DNA of 64,000 nucleotides, from assembly GCF_023973825.1 (NCBI RefSeq), contig NC_090126.1, positions 930,001 through 994,000 of the forward strand, given 5' to 3'. The notes under the pieces were generated by a model. The model saw only the letters and a program-made list of their open reading frames with translations. It made no database searches and was not told where the DNA came from. Source of the DNA: Plasmodium brasilianum (taxonomy: Eukaryota; Apicomplexa; Aconoidasida; Haemosporida; Plasmodiidae). The translations under genes and the position numbers were made by a program. This document shows positions 45,401 through 55,491 of this stretch, in pieces (position 1 is the stretch's first letter; the number at the start of each line of letters is the position of its first letter).

Positions 45401-48357
45401 CATTAGAAAAGTTATTACATGAACATTATGAACGAACCAATTCATGTACTGCTAAAATATTACTACAAAACTTTGATGATAATTTACAACGATTTACTAA
45501 AATTATCCCAAGAGATATTAAAAGAGTGTTAACTGAAGCTTGTATAGAATTTGTAAAAACAGGTAATGAAGAAGCTGCTGCTATATTAGATGACTGGGCT
45601 TCCCTACTAAAGAGTGTAGACCAACCAGAAAGCATGTATAAAAAAGCTATGCAATTTTTTACCACAATTTCGGATGATATATCAGGATTGCCAAAAACAT
45701 TGGCATTAAGAAATGTTGACGGGTTAATTATATATGATATATTGCAAGATAATCACAGTAAAAAATTGTTAACTATAAAAAATCCGTCCAGTGATATGAA
45801 TACAATATATAGTGAACAACATGGTATAAAAAAAAAAAAATATTTCGATTTTGAAAGATTTACACATAATTTAGAATTGTGTAGAAAAAATAACAGAAAG
45901 TGGAGAAGATATGCTGAAATTCCTTTTAAGTGTAGTGCTTTTGCTAATTTTAAAAGTATTTTCCCAAAAACTCTAGATGAGAAATCTAAAGAAATGATAA
46001 AGAAATATATGCTTAATGAAAAATACCTCTTAGACTTGCATTTAAAATCGTTAAACTCTAATAAATTTATTGAATGCTTAATAAGTAGAGAAGAAGGAGA
46101 TGATTATATCAGTATGAATCAAAAACAAATAAGTCCTAATATATATACTTTGAAAAAATTACTTTGTGCAAATGATAATAATGATAGCAATGCGCCGGGT
46201 GATCAGACTCAAAAAATACCCAGTGTTGTTCCTCTTAATAATGATGAGGATTCTCTATATGCTGCTAGAAGTGTGGAAAGTAATGTCGCTAGGATGAGAG
46301 CCTACAGCAGGGGTAGCACTACTGTATCTACCAATGCTCCTTGGACATCTATGTCAAATACAAATAACGCTGCCTATACTACTACCGATTCCCCTGAAGG
46401 GAGAGACGCTCGTCTTGCTATTGGCAAAGAAGTTGTTATGCTTACCCCGAATAATAATGAAAATGAAACAAACGATACAACAAAAGCATCAACAGATTAT
46501 GCAAATGTTCCAAATATGAACTTAGCAAAGCCATTTTTAGTTGCTAATCCAAATAAAGTGACTGGGTTTAAGGAATATGAAAGATTATCACACCCGTTAA
46601 AAGATATTAGTAGTAGAGTACTAGATTATTCAGAAATAATTGTGCCTATAAATGCAAAAAGTAAATTACATAATCAGTTATTAAAAACACAAGCATCTAG
46701 ATGTGTGGATTGTGGTACTCCAACTTGTCATTATCCTAATTCAAGTGGTGGAGGATGTCCATTAGGTAATAGAATATTTGATTGGAATAATTTAATTTAT
46801 GAAAATGAATGGAAAAAGGCTTTAGAACGTTTATTAGATACTAACAATTTCCCAGAAATAACAGGGAGAGTTTGTCCTGCCCCATGTGAAGATGCATGTG
46901 TGTTAAGTATAAATGATAAACCTGTCTCTATAAAATTTATAGAACTTTCTATTATTGAAGCTGGTTTTTTAAAAAAGTGGATCCAACCAATTATACCATG
47001 TCAAAGGACAGGTAAAAGGGTAGCAATAGTTGGATCAGGTCCTGCAGGGTTAACAGCAGCACAACAATTAAATAAAGCAGGACATGAAGTTACAATTTTT
47101 GAAAAAGATGAATACTTTGGTGGATTACTAATGAACGGAATTCCAAATGTACGTTTAGATAAAAAAATTATAGAAAGAAGATTAATACTAATGAAAAAGG
47201 AAGGAATTATTATGAAGAATAATATAAATGTAGGGGTTGATATAAAACTATCTGACTTAATGGAAACATATGATGCTATTTTGTTAGCTACTGGTTTTAA
47301 AATACCTAGAACGTTGGATATTCCTGGTGCAAATTTACATAATATATATTTTTCTATGGATTTTTTAACATCCTGTCAGAAATCGTTAATCAAATCTGAT
47401 CTTATGGATGACAATTATATTGATGTCTCTGAAAAACATGTAATCATATTAGGTGGTGGTAAAACAGCTGTTGACTGTATTAGTTTAGCTATTCGTATGG
47501 GTGCTGCTAGTGTTTTACAATTTACTAGACAGGATGTACCACCTATAAGTACGACAGATTATTGCTGGCCAGGATTAAAAAATATTTTCAAAGTCGAATA
47601 TTCGCATGAAGAAGCTATTATTATACAAGGAAGAGACCCACGAGAATTTTGCGTCAGAAGTTTAGAATTTATCCCGTCCAGTAAAGACCCCAAGAGGGTA
47701 TCTGGAGTTAGAGCAATAAAGGTCAAGTTAAAAAAGTGCTCAAAATTTGAGAACAGGAAAAACAGTGCAACGGCTACTAATACTAATACTTCCAATATCA
47801 CCACTGCCATTGCTACTACCGCTAAAAGTGAAGCAAAAAAACAGTCAAGTAAGTCAAATAAAATGAAAAGTTATAAACATCCAGAGAAGCCAAACGGACA
47901 GGGAACTACAACTGCTAGCTCTCACTCTTCATCTTCTATGGCTGACAATGACATTATTCAAAATTATCATTTACGAAAAGATCACAAAGAATATTTTGAT
48001 ATTCCATTTACTGAAAGAATTTACAAAGCAGATGTTGTAATATTAGCACTAGGTTTTTACAAAACAGATGATTCTATTTGGGAAAAGGATTCAATTAAAA
48101 TTGAACTTGACAATTATAATTGTATAAAAACAAAAAATAGAATATATCAAACTAATTATAAAAAGATATTTGCATGCGGAGATTGTAGAATAGGTCCTAG
48201 CACAGTTGTGCAGGCCATAGCAGAAGGAAGAGATGTCGCATCGAAGATCGATGAATTTATAACCAATTCAGATTCCATACTCCCTTCGTGTAACACCTAT
48301 TATTATTACCCTAAAAATTATAAAAATGTTCCGTTTAGGTCTTCTCACTGGGGTTAA
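39466..48357 (+). CDS. Glutamate synthase, single-chain NAD(P)H-dependent (GOGAT)
   Basis: The enzyme converts glutamine plus 2-oxoglutarate into two glutamates using NAD(P)H, the second half of the GS/GOGAT cycle. The ATG at 39466 gives 2963 residues. The glutaminase domain begins at Cys20 (DACGVGVVAD), implying removal of a 19-residue propeptide. A central domain precedes the FMN-binding domain (LISGMSGGTGASKW). The 3Fe-4S cysteines are C1418, C1424 and C1429. A GXGXG beta-helix domain follows (GTGGLSFGVFLTSG). The fused small subunit starts near 2410 with RCVDCGTPTCHYP and CPAPCEDAC cluster motifs, then FAD (GSGPAG, about 2523) and nucleotide (GGGKTA, about 2662) sites. Plasmodium-type inserts include an Asn/Gly tract (about 417-460), a Glu/Asp run (about 1619-1665) and Ser/Thr/Asn tracts near 2250 and 2780. 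The large and small subunits are fused as in fungal and plant NADH enzymes. Confidence 0.97.
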   Translation: MKKKSHQKGLYDSRYEKDACGVGVVADINGKSSRNVIQKAMQILLRLSHRGGVQSNNGDGAGILVGIPHDYFQMLSDTCQLPFLLPEKGEYAVAQIFLPQNEERRLFLYHEIEKEVYNHGLVVLGWRSPIPVRSDVISATVKKSEPFIAQMFVCKRSVFKNYDDFNIYPFSDINFTDDSNLNLNDLPDDIELLAFFIRKKLVRHNDMYFCSFSSRTIVYKGLLTPSQIYLYFEDLLSEQFTTYLAMVHVRFSTNTSPTWYAAHPFRRICHNGEINTISVNSLLFQERMQLAKAPSFFKSVSIKDLRPINEENYIIYDNDDEIIQKRDTFEDIMLTRNRIKKKSRRNLLLKLKRDYTYNSTALHYKIKREYMNSDINSNSEFLSNVNEASKSSSDDLMDLSEESIKHTLKGNHCNRNIGGNSGNDGSGGNSGNGGNSANSNSNNNCGNNCGNECNNGSGKHFGKCVKRRVKHGESKKTKGEISFPSDSSLFDNAIDFLTMTGREIEQAIMMLMPRAYQKDPNISPLERAFYEYHTCLMEPWDGPALVIFTDGNKVGASLDRNGLRPARYSITNYGLFVLSSETGVVDLSYDKVTHKGCVYPGKVVLVDFKEKKFLRHEEVLSKFLKLKPYKKWLDHYSIHLDNIIKPVSNMENIRMNAYKYGTILSKEDYYSSAETNLDYHDELLIKKLKAFGYTYDAFNIIISPMVKHAADGLGAMGNDTAFPFLSYLHRNLLYYFQQTFAQVTNPAIDPIREENIMSLMSNLGKEGDLLHCSYTNCQRIFINGPILNEALYNMLLQIPDFPHIIVDMTVDISKLESMMSGEYSGDYKFDIIKSTSSPKRSYQTDYFNKSDENKMKQGKEESNKKKISSKYLIKFIDNVNTKVENAVRRGNQLIILSHSNISESRVPIFSIIIVGALHKYLLSKNLRTKCSIIVKAGDCFEIHHLAVLLSFGADCIYPFILYESLQIIKYGDNEARLSNHQMISNYRHAANYGILKIMSKNGISTLPSYKGCGLMQPLGISDEILKKCFINVCDSIIGGVTFEFVEKEILKIFHNAFPKRILTLNVKDATEELDDYGEYHFRNIGNTQIHMNHPETISLLQKATRTGNKDIYKKYSELQNELINHCEIRGQLEINYKKCPSYNKKKKKNEPINIHLVESVNKILLRFCTGAMSFGSLSEEAHTTVATAMNTMGLKSNTGEGGEAEDRIKQQPITSETNCSSAVKQIASARFGVTAYSLVNAQELQIKVAQGSKPGEGGELPGYKVSARIASVRRSTPGVGLISPPPHHDMYSIEDVGQLVYDLKNINKEAKISVKLVSKLGIGVITSGVVKGNCEQILISGMSGGTGASKWTSIKHAGLPWEIGLAEAHQTLCKSKLRKRAILQIDGQLKTGRDVILGALLGAESFSFSTQPLISLGCIMMRKCHLNICPVGICTQDPELRKKFAGKPEYIINFFFMLAEEVREYLASMGFRKFSQIIGRSDLLKKKDHLKYDEKRRLLDFSKLLFPGWKYYAEDEIKDDNSNNNNKKKKKKRYTKNGSDKKRTNVNTYYVNSKYKGNNNTSLTRLAKMRGKSVLINETFNTVKKYDSSKTTDGGCCVNGADKNVNAFYVDSCECEDAEYAGDEEEEEEEDEEQEEEEDEGEEEEEEEDEDEGEEEEDEEDEENIGDEGKTEEVRSSNNEEPGKNERAKKRYKDHTEENKVIQESKPNEKVKYYVTVNGKNMKNVQVPNKKLRKILVEKKSHGKKKKKLKPIPIFCCEAQNHKLSDVIDRELIRRSKISLLNCTPVSIKMPIKNTDRAVGAMLSYHIIQKYGEQGLPIDTINVKFRGTGGLSFGVFLTSGVNFELEGDANDFVGKGLSGGIISVHFPKNSLFINECQKNMIAGNSVLYGATKGRAFFAGRAGERFAVRNSGAIAVVEGVGCHGCEYMTKGIVVVLGEIGCNFAAGMSGGIAYVLDINEKNVNHQMVDLKVCKTMDEKMTLEKLLHEHYERTNSCTAKILLQNFDDNLQRFTKIIPRDIKRVLTEACIEFVKTGNEEAAAILDDWASLLKSVDQPESMYKKAMQFFTTISDDISGLPKTLALRNVDGLIIYDILQDNHSKKLLTIKNPSSDMNTIYSEQHGIKKKKYFDFERFTHNLELCRKNNRKWRRYAEIPFKCSAFANFKSIFPKTLDEKSKEMIKKYMLNEKYLLDLHLKSLNSNKFIECLISREEGDDYISMNQKQISPNIYTLKKLLCANDNNDSNAPGDQTQKIPSVVPLNNDEDSLYAARSVESNVARMRAYSRGSTTVSTNAPWTSMSNTNNAAYTTTDSPEGRDARLAIGKEVVMLTPNNNENETNDTTKASTDYANVPNMNLAKPFLVANPNKVTGFKEYERLSHPLKDISSRVLDYSEIIVPINAKSKLHNQLLKTQASRCVDCGTPTCHYPNSSGGGCPLGNRIFDWNNLIYENEWKKALERLLDTNNFPEITGRVCPAPCEDACVLSINDKPVSIKFIELSIIEAGFLKKWIQPIIPCQRTGKRVAIVGSGPAGLTAAQQLNKAGHEVTIFEKDEYFGGLLMNGIPNVRLDKKIIERRLILMKKEGIIMKNNINVGVDIKLSDLMETYDAILLATGFKIPRTLDIPGANLHNIYFSMDFLTSCQKSLIKSDLMDDNYIDVSEKHVIILGGGKTAVDCISLAIRMGAASVLQFTRQDVPPISTTDYCWPGLKNIFKVEYSHEEAIIIQGRDPREFCVRSLEFIPSSKDPKRVSGVRAIKVKLKKCSKFENRKNSATATNTNTSNITTAIATTAKSEAKKQSSKSNKMKSYKHPEKPNGQGTTTASSHSSSSMADNDIIQNYHLRKDHKEYFDIPFTERIYKADVVILALGFYKTDDSIWEKDSIKIELDNYNCIKTKNRIYQTNYKKIFACGDCRIGPSTVVQAIAEGRDVASKIDEFITNSDSILPSCNTYYYYPKNYKNVPFRSSHWG

Positions 48358-48477
48358 CATTTGTCCCTACTGTACCCATGTTCATGTTGCAGGGGTTACT
48401 TGTGTTAGGGTCATTTGTAGAACATCCATTTTAGTATTTACCATTTGACTTTGCACAAGCCGCCTTTTCACTAACTC

Positions 48478-48605
48478 TCATTTTACTATTTATCTTTTCA
48501 CTATATGCCTTTTCATTGTGTGCCTTTTCACCATATGCCTTTTCACCATATGCCTTTTCACCATATGCCTTTTCACCATATGCCTTTTCACTTTATGCCT
48601 TTTTA
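48478..48605. repeat. 15-bp tandem repeat 3' of glutamate synthase
   Basis: Four perfect copies of TTTTCACCATATGCC are flanked by three or four divergent ones (TTTTCACTATATGCC, TTTTCATTGTGTGCC, TTTTCACTTTATGCC). The array starts about 120 bases after the stop codon, so it is probably within the 3' UTR. Confidence 0.88.
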
Positions 48606-48932
48606 TTATTTTCCTAGTTACTATTTGCCTTTTTATTAATTGTTTAATACCCAATTGAGCTGTATTTTTTCAACTTCCTCATGCATAGACTGAGCGCACT
48701 TGAGGTGACAAAAACAATTTTGTTATTTTAGATTTGCAAAGATAACCTCTTTTGCATTAATATTAATGAAATATTTCATATTAAATGTACATCGGCATAT
48801 GTACATATATATGTACCAGTTTTCTAAGTTTATAATTAATTTTACTCACGTGCACAATATTAACTTGCAAGATCTTATGTGTAATTCATTTCGTTCACAT
48901 GGGATAAAAAATAAAAAATAAAAAAAAATAAA

Positions 48933-48934
<2 letters not shown>

Positions 48935-48986
<52 letters not shown>
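48935..48986 (+). repeat. Uninterrupted 52-base A tract
   Basis: This is the longest homopolymer in the window, preceded by AATAAAAAATAAAAAAAAT-type sequence. Its length should be treated with caution because homopolymers are prone to sequencing and assembly error. Confidence 0.85.
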
Positions 48987-48988
<2 letters not shown>

Positions 48989-49957
48989 AATAAAAAAAGT
49001 ATGACACAAAAAACATGAGAAAAAGAAAAAAAGACAACACACATAAAATTAACAATCAAATTGTCTATCGAATTAACTTCAAGTTAAAAATGGTAGTAAA
49101 TTTCGCAAAAACAAAAATTAATAACTAAATTTGCTTAAAGGGACATATGTGATAATAAGCCAAAAAATGTAACTACATACGTACTTACATGCATACATAC
49201 ATATTATATATAATATATATATATATATAATATATATATAAAGCTAAATTAACAAACAATTTACTAAACAAGTTTAAAAAATACACATTTATTGAAAAGA
49301 TAAAATGATGTTATAATAAAATGCGCATATAATAATATAAAAGAAGCAATATTCACAAAAAAATATTTTTACAAAGGTGTTTCTGTATTTTTTGCACAAA
49401 AAAGTGCTCACACTGCTATTAGTGAATTAAATATATTTTCATGTATATGTACATACGTACATACTTACGTATATATGTGCATATGTATATGTATACATCT
49501 ATATACATGTGCATATGTATATATATATGATATGTTGACTGTACCCAACCAACGGCGTTTGGTGCTGCAGAGACAAAAATAACAAGAACAAAAAAAAAAG
49601 ACAAATAAAAATAAAAGTTTTACTTTTTTTAACAATGAACCTCACGAAATACATGCGTGGTATCGATAAATTAAAGTAGTAGATATCACAAACTTAAAAC
49701 ATCAAAAAAAGGAAAATAAAATATTTATAACTCTTTTCGAAGAGTAAAATTACGTACTTTTAACAAAAATATGCATTTTTAAGGTACCGTTTAGAGTATA
49801 TATACTTACATATATATGTATACACACATATACATACATGCACATTTACGCATATATTTGTATATATATGCGTATGTATATAAGGACCCTAAAACTAGTG
49901 TATGCGCATGCACATACCTATGTGAACCCTGTTGCGGACCATTTACAGAGAATTTGT

Positions 49958-52227
49958 TTATTTTACAAGAGTTTTACTACGGTAAACCTTATTTTTTGAT
50001 ATGTTGTCCTTATTACTAGATTTCTTTATCTCTAAACTTTCCTTTGTGCTAAGGGAAGACAAGTTTGCATACTGCTCTCTTTTTTTTTGTTTTAGAGAAT
50101 ATATTTTGGAGTTTATTTTATTTTTGTTTTCATTTATTAATTCCTCAATAATATTTTTTTTATCATATTTTCTTGAGTCTACATTTTTCATTAAAAAAGA
50201 CCCATTCTTTTGAGGTACAATCAAATGACTTGTGTTAGTGCTAGAATATGCATATATATCTTTACGTTTCTCCTGAATAATCTGTTCTTGTTCCAAGTTG
50301 AATTTTGTAATATCCTTGTTTAATTTGTTAATATAGCTGTTGTTCAATAGTTCGTTCTTATCCTCTACTCGTTCTTTTGCATCTTTCTCGTTTTTCTCCT
50401 TTTTCATGTATTTCTCTTCTTTCACTTCTTTCTCCTTTTTCATGTATTTCTCTTTCACTTCTTCTCCCTCTCCTCCCTCATTTTCACTAGTCATGTCATA
50501 ATATACATCTTCAAAAAACCCATGTCCACTCGTAACGCAATTCTTATTATGAGAATATACATACGAATCATGATCATTTAGCTTTTCATATTCCTCATTA
50601 ACATGTAGAGAATTTCCTATAAATTCGCTATCACTACGTTGTACTAGATTATCATTTTTTCTGTAAGGAAATTCGATATTTTCTTTCTTAAAAATTTCTT
50701 TTAATGAATTTGTTTCTTCTCTGAAAGGGTAATCAAAATTAAGATCTACTACTACTTTACTTTCATCCTCCTGATATTAAAAATAAATTAAGTATAATTA
50801 GTAGCATTCTCACTTTCTCCTTAAATGCAAGCCCATGCATACATACATACAAACATGCATACGTACGTACATACATACAAACATGCATACGTACGTACAT
50901 ACATACAAACATGCATACGTACGTACATACATACAAACATGCATAAGTACAACATACATACAAACATGCATAAGTACAACATACATACAAACATGCATAC
51001 GTACGTACATACATACAAACATGCATAAGTACAACATACATACAAACATGCATAAGTACAACATACATACAAACATGCATACGTACGTACATACATACAA
51101 ACATGCATAAGTACAACATACATACAAACATGCATAAGTACAACATACATACAAACATGCATACGTACGTACATACATACAAACATGCATAAGTACAACA
51201 TACATACATAAATACAAGCGTATACATGTAAATGTATACGCACGTTAGTATGCACAGCTGTTATGCTGTCTTTCTTGTTTGTCTTTTTCCTTTGTATAAA
51301 GACTTATTTTTCCTTATGCATATATATGCATGTTAACCTGTTCTCTTTTTTTCCTTTTAATGTAATTCTTCCATTCCATTTCAGTCATTCCAATTTTTTC
51401 TGCTACATTTGCACATAGAATATCTTCAGGGTTTAATATCTTATAATTCCCTATCCACATTTTAGGTTTTCGTTTATTAGGGTAATACACAAAGGTACCC
51501 TGAACAGAGTTCCCATCGACTAGTAGCAAAAAATAAAAAGGAAATAATGCTCATTAAATAGATTCAAAAAAAGAAAAAAAAAAAAAGTAAATAATGCAAA
51601 TTTAAAGTCAAAAAAAAAAAAAAATGTGAACACTATACAGAATGTCCTATTATTGTATGTTTAAAAGAAAAAGGAAGAAAAACAGTGCACTTATGATCTA
51701 CAGAAAAACAAATAAACATCATATTCACATGCACGCATACACCCATACGCACGCATCGTATTAATTGCATTGATGTATTATTCCTATTTGTTGCTGTTTA
51801 TTTAAAATATAATATGCAAATCAACAAGAATTTCATAAGATATAGAAGAATTATCAATAGCAAAATTAAAACTCTATGGAAATCTCTTTTCATATTTTTT
51901 TTTTTTTTTTCTTACTCGTAGTATTATTATTTAATGCTTCGTTCATCATATTCTTAGGGAAATCAGGATCTTCTACCATTTCCGGGTCTCCCTTAAAAAT
52001 GATATCATTAATTCATACATAATGTTTGCATGTGTGTAAATATAAGTATATATGCTTAAACACATACATAAGCACATGTTCAAATCGTTTTATGCCTCTC
52101 TACTAATTTTTCTTCTACTGTTCTTTTCATCAAATACCTCATTTATGGTTCTGTACTCTCCAATTTTTGTGCTTAATTCCAGCAAGGTCAATGGCTTTCT
52201 TTTCTGCTCACTTACTATATTTCCCAT
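49958..52227 (-). CDS. Unknown protein with N-myristoylation signal, four exons
   Basis: Exons in transcription order: 52138-52227, 51916-51991, 51338-51519 and 49958-50770. Donors and acceptors are GT/AG and phases agree (0, 1, 0), giving 1161 nt and 386 residues. The N-terminus MGNIVSEQKRKP has Gly2, Ser6 and a basic cluster at 9-11, the classic N-myristoyltransferase signal, so membrane attachment is predicted. Exon 3 encodes a compact region (about 56-116) with GTFVYYPNKRKPKMWIGNYK and EMEWKNYIKRKKREQ. The last exon is charged Lys/Glu/Asn-rich with a KYMKKEKEVKEE repeat and a basic tail ending SKTLVK. No family was recognised. Intron 3 (50771-51337) contains a striking higher-order repeat. 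Confidence 0.82.
50836..51215. repeat. Higher-order tandem repeat inside an intron
   Basis: A 20-base core (ACATACATACAAACATGCAT) recurs about 13 times, each copy followed by one of two linkers: ACGTACGT (type A, 28-base unit) or AAGTACA (type B, 27-base unit). The linker order left to right is A A A B B A B B A B B A B, so an A-B-B trimer of about 82 bases is reiterated. The array lies wholly inside intron 3 of the minus-strand gene and yields spurious ORFs on both strands. Confidence 0.93.
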
Positions 52228-55200
52228 ATTACAAATTGCACGCACACGGTACTTTATCTAAATTGTGTTATGTTTTACACTTAGAACTATGCTTCGAATT
52301 ATGATATAAAGAAATATAGTGAAATATTATACAAGTGAATAAAATTAAACATAAAATATATTCACTGATTTTGTTCTTTCCGAAGGAAGGGCATAACTCC
52401 TCATTAATTTTGAAATGTATGTATGTATGTGTGTATGGGTATATGTATGTATATGTTTATGTGTAAAGTATTAGGAATAAGTGTTGCTCAATTTTCATGT
52501 TTTTCTCTTCGTTAAAAATATAACTTCAGTTTTGTGTATTCGCAGGTTATTTTTAATTATTTTATAAATTTGTACAAGAGATAGAAATTGAAAAAAAAAA
52601 AAGAAAAAACACGAAACAGACTAAGCAGCTTTAAATATACCAAATTAAAAGTGACCATATGCCCATTAAATCCCTTTCGTAGATAAGTTGTACCGTCGTT
52701 TTAAATTCTTTCTAGTGAAACTTTAAGAAATTGTGTAATTTATATGCTTCTCTCTCCTTTAAATTGTTTTAATTGCAGAATAAACATAAGAATTAAAATA
52801 TATGTATGTATATATATATATTTTATTTTTATTTATTTTTTTTTTTTACAAATTGTACGAAAATTTATATTTGTAGAATTTGAAGTTCATTTTTTTAAAT
52901 TGAAATTTGTAGACATTGCTTTTTCTATTCCTTTTTTCTTTTTTTCAAACCTTTTAGATTTAATGCATAATGTACCCTACGATTTTACAAGTTTGTGATT
53001 AAGCACATTAAAAATGGGAAGGCATTTTTCTTAACATGTATATGTACGTTGTAGCTTTTTTTTTTTTTTTTTTTTTTTTTTCATTTATGTTCCTTCAACG
53101 TATACAAAAAAAAAGAAAAAAAATTGAAGACCTTATTTCATACAAGACAATAAAGGTATTATATAAAAAATATATATACGTCTCAGTTGCTTATAGAAAA
53201 ATAAATAACTTTTAATAGTTTTCTTATTTATTTATTTACATAAAGAACCATTTCCCCCTATCTTTTAGTAAATGTTTTACGTCCTTCTTTTAATTGAACA
53301 ACCTATTTAAAAGAAGGCCAAATATAGTATAGAATATTATTATTACCTTACTATTTAGGTAACAAGCACGTGTAAAACTAACTCAAAAATAATTTTATGT
53401 GTGTGGAACATATTATGTAGTTGCGAATTTCTTTTTTTTTTTAAAAGAAATATGTCTATACCGAAGATTTAAAAAAAAAGAAAAAAAAAATTTTTTAACT
53501 AAGAAATTGAAAATATTTGCCTGTACACTACTGAAAATAGCGTGCAAATTAATGCAACATAATTTCTCTGTGTGCAGTTTTTTAGAATGTTCTGTGGATA
53601 AAGAAATATATATATATATATGTATATATCTATATATATGTATATATCTATATATATGTATCTATCTATATATATGTATCTATCTATATATATGTATATA
53701 TATACATTTGAATTATATCTAATAAAAGATCTAAATATATACATGCTTTCTTTTTTTTTTTTTTGAGAGTAAGGAGCTTATATGTTAAGGGAAAAAAAAA
53801 AAAAAAAGTGAGCACACGTTTTCCAAATGTTATAAAACGGTATATAGTGAAAAGAACTGTAATAAATAGAACATATATAACTGAAAATGCTACAGCAAAA
53901 ATTTTACTTTTTTTTTCTGATCATACTAAAATTTACACGTATATTAAAATAGGAAAGAATATGAAGCTAGGCTATTCAACAAATCTATGTAGTTGTTTTA
54001 TATTTTATTCATTTTTCATTATATTTTTTATTTAATTTTTTTTTTTTTTGGGTTCTTTTTTTTTATTTTATTCGTTTTTTATCATATTTTATTTTAATTT
54101 TATATGTTTTTCATTTATTCTTTTTACTTTAACGATTTAGCTCCTTTTTCGTTAAACCGTTAATGTGAAAATTTTGTAAAACAAAATATTAATTAGCTCT
54201 ATAAGTAATATGCTAAGTAAGAAAAATTAGCTGAAACGTAAGAAGCACCAAGAATAGTACAGAATGAAAGGTGATGAGAAAAATCATTATGTATGGCATT
54301 TGCTCAAATAAAAAGTACTAGTAATACACCCTCTTAAACTCTTGGTACTTATGTACAACTGCTGAGATATACGATGTGGAGCAATTTTCTGTATTTTAAC
54401 GAATGCATATAGAAATGTTCATCATACATGATAAAATATTTTTTTTAAAATAAAAAGAATATGTAATTTCCTCAGGTAAATATGAGAAATTGTCCTTTGA
54501 ATTAGCAATTTGATTAATTTTAACACTAGGACATAATTTTTCCATTTTGAACTGCTTAAAGAAATGTATTTATTATCATGTGTAAGTACTGTATTAATTT
54601 ATTCAACGTCGTTGAAAACGTATAGACTAGGAAATCCACACTAGTAGCTGCTCTGATCTATAATTTTAACTCTCGCACACTTTTATCAATTAATATATAG
54701 ATATATTTAAACCAATTGCATCTTAACCACTTTCATTTGACTCTTAAAAATGTATGTAAAAAATTCGGCGTATTTTTAAGGCCATATATAAGTCATATGC
54801 ATACATATATACATATGTTCGTGCCATGTATATATGTATGTATGCATATACGTAAAATAAGAATTTTTTAAAAACAATGAGACATATGTTCCTAAGAGAA
54901 GCCAAATATTTACGATGTGTCCCTCAGAAAATTACACGTCTTTTTTAATTTTTTTTTCCTTTTCCTTTTTTCTTCAAGTTCTTATACATTTTTTTTTTTT
55001 TTGCATAATATCATTTTTCTTTCTAACTTATTTTATTGTGGCGTGTGAAATTTCCAAAATATTCAATCTTCTTATATGATCGCAATTTAGTTTTTAAAAG
55101 ATATAAGATAAATTTTCTTAAGATGTAACAAATGGAAAGCATGTATCTTCATCATCTGCTCACTTCCATATACTTAAGTTAAAAAAAAAACTTGCACATA

Positions 55201-55312
55201 TATTTATATGTACATATGTTTAATATATATATGTTTAAATGTACAATATTTATAATATGTATAATGTGTACAGTTTGTACAGTAAGCTTTCATTTTCAGC
55301 ATTGATAAGCAC

Positions 55313-55343
<31 letters not shown>

Positions 55344-55491
55344 AACGGTAATGCCCAAAATCCGAGCTGAGGAAAAAAAAATAAAACAATAGAAAACCAA
55401 ACGTTGGACTATTTTGATAACGTACTAGGAAAAGATACTATACAATAATTCTTTCATTTCATAACCTTTGAAAGGGATACATTTTTTAAGC
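52228..55491. promoter_or_regulatory. Divergent intergenic region upstream of the myristoylation-signal gene and RNase H2B
   Basis: About 3.3 kb should hold two divergent promoters. It has T tracts (53058-53081, 54032-54050), a TATATATGTATC repeat (53610-53705), an A run (55313-55340) and otherwise featureless AT-rich DNA. I looked for splice-bounded exons and saw none I would defend. Confidence 0.5.
53610..53705. repeat. TATATATGTATCTATC-type microsatellite
   Basis: About six imperfect 16-18 base units of alternating TA steps are punctuated by GTATATC or GTATCTATC. The array probably lies in the upstream region of RNase H2B. Confidence 0.75.

Larger units (their letters stand above)
48358..49957. 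other. Convergent 3' intergenic region
   Basis: About 1.6 kb separates glutamate synthase (plus) from the myristoylation-signal gene (minus). It holds a 15-bp repeat (48478-48605), a 52-base A run (48935-48986) and ATATAC/TACGTAC patches (49200-49240, 49440-49530, 49800-49880). No exon was supported. Confidence 0.5.

Noticed and set aside
50763..51255. Cys/Tyr/Val-rich open frames of up to 154 codons
   Set aside because: They are translations of the ACATACAT/ATGCATGT intronic repeat. The region is bounded by consistent splice sites of the minus-strand gene.
55468..55491. Upstream extension of RNase H2B
   Set aside because: It would start at TTG; the first ATG is at 55492.
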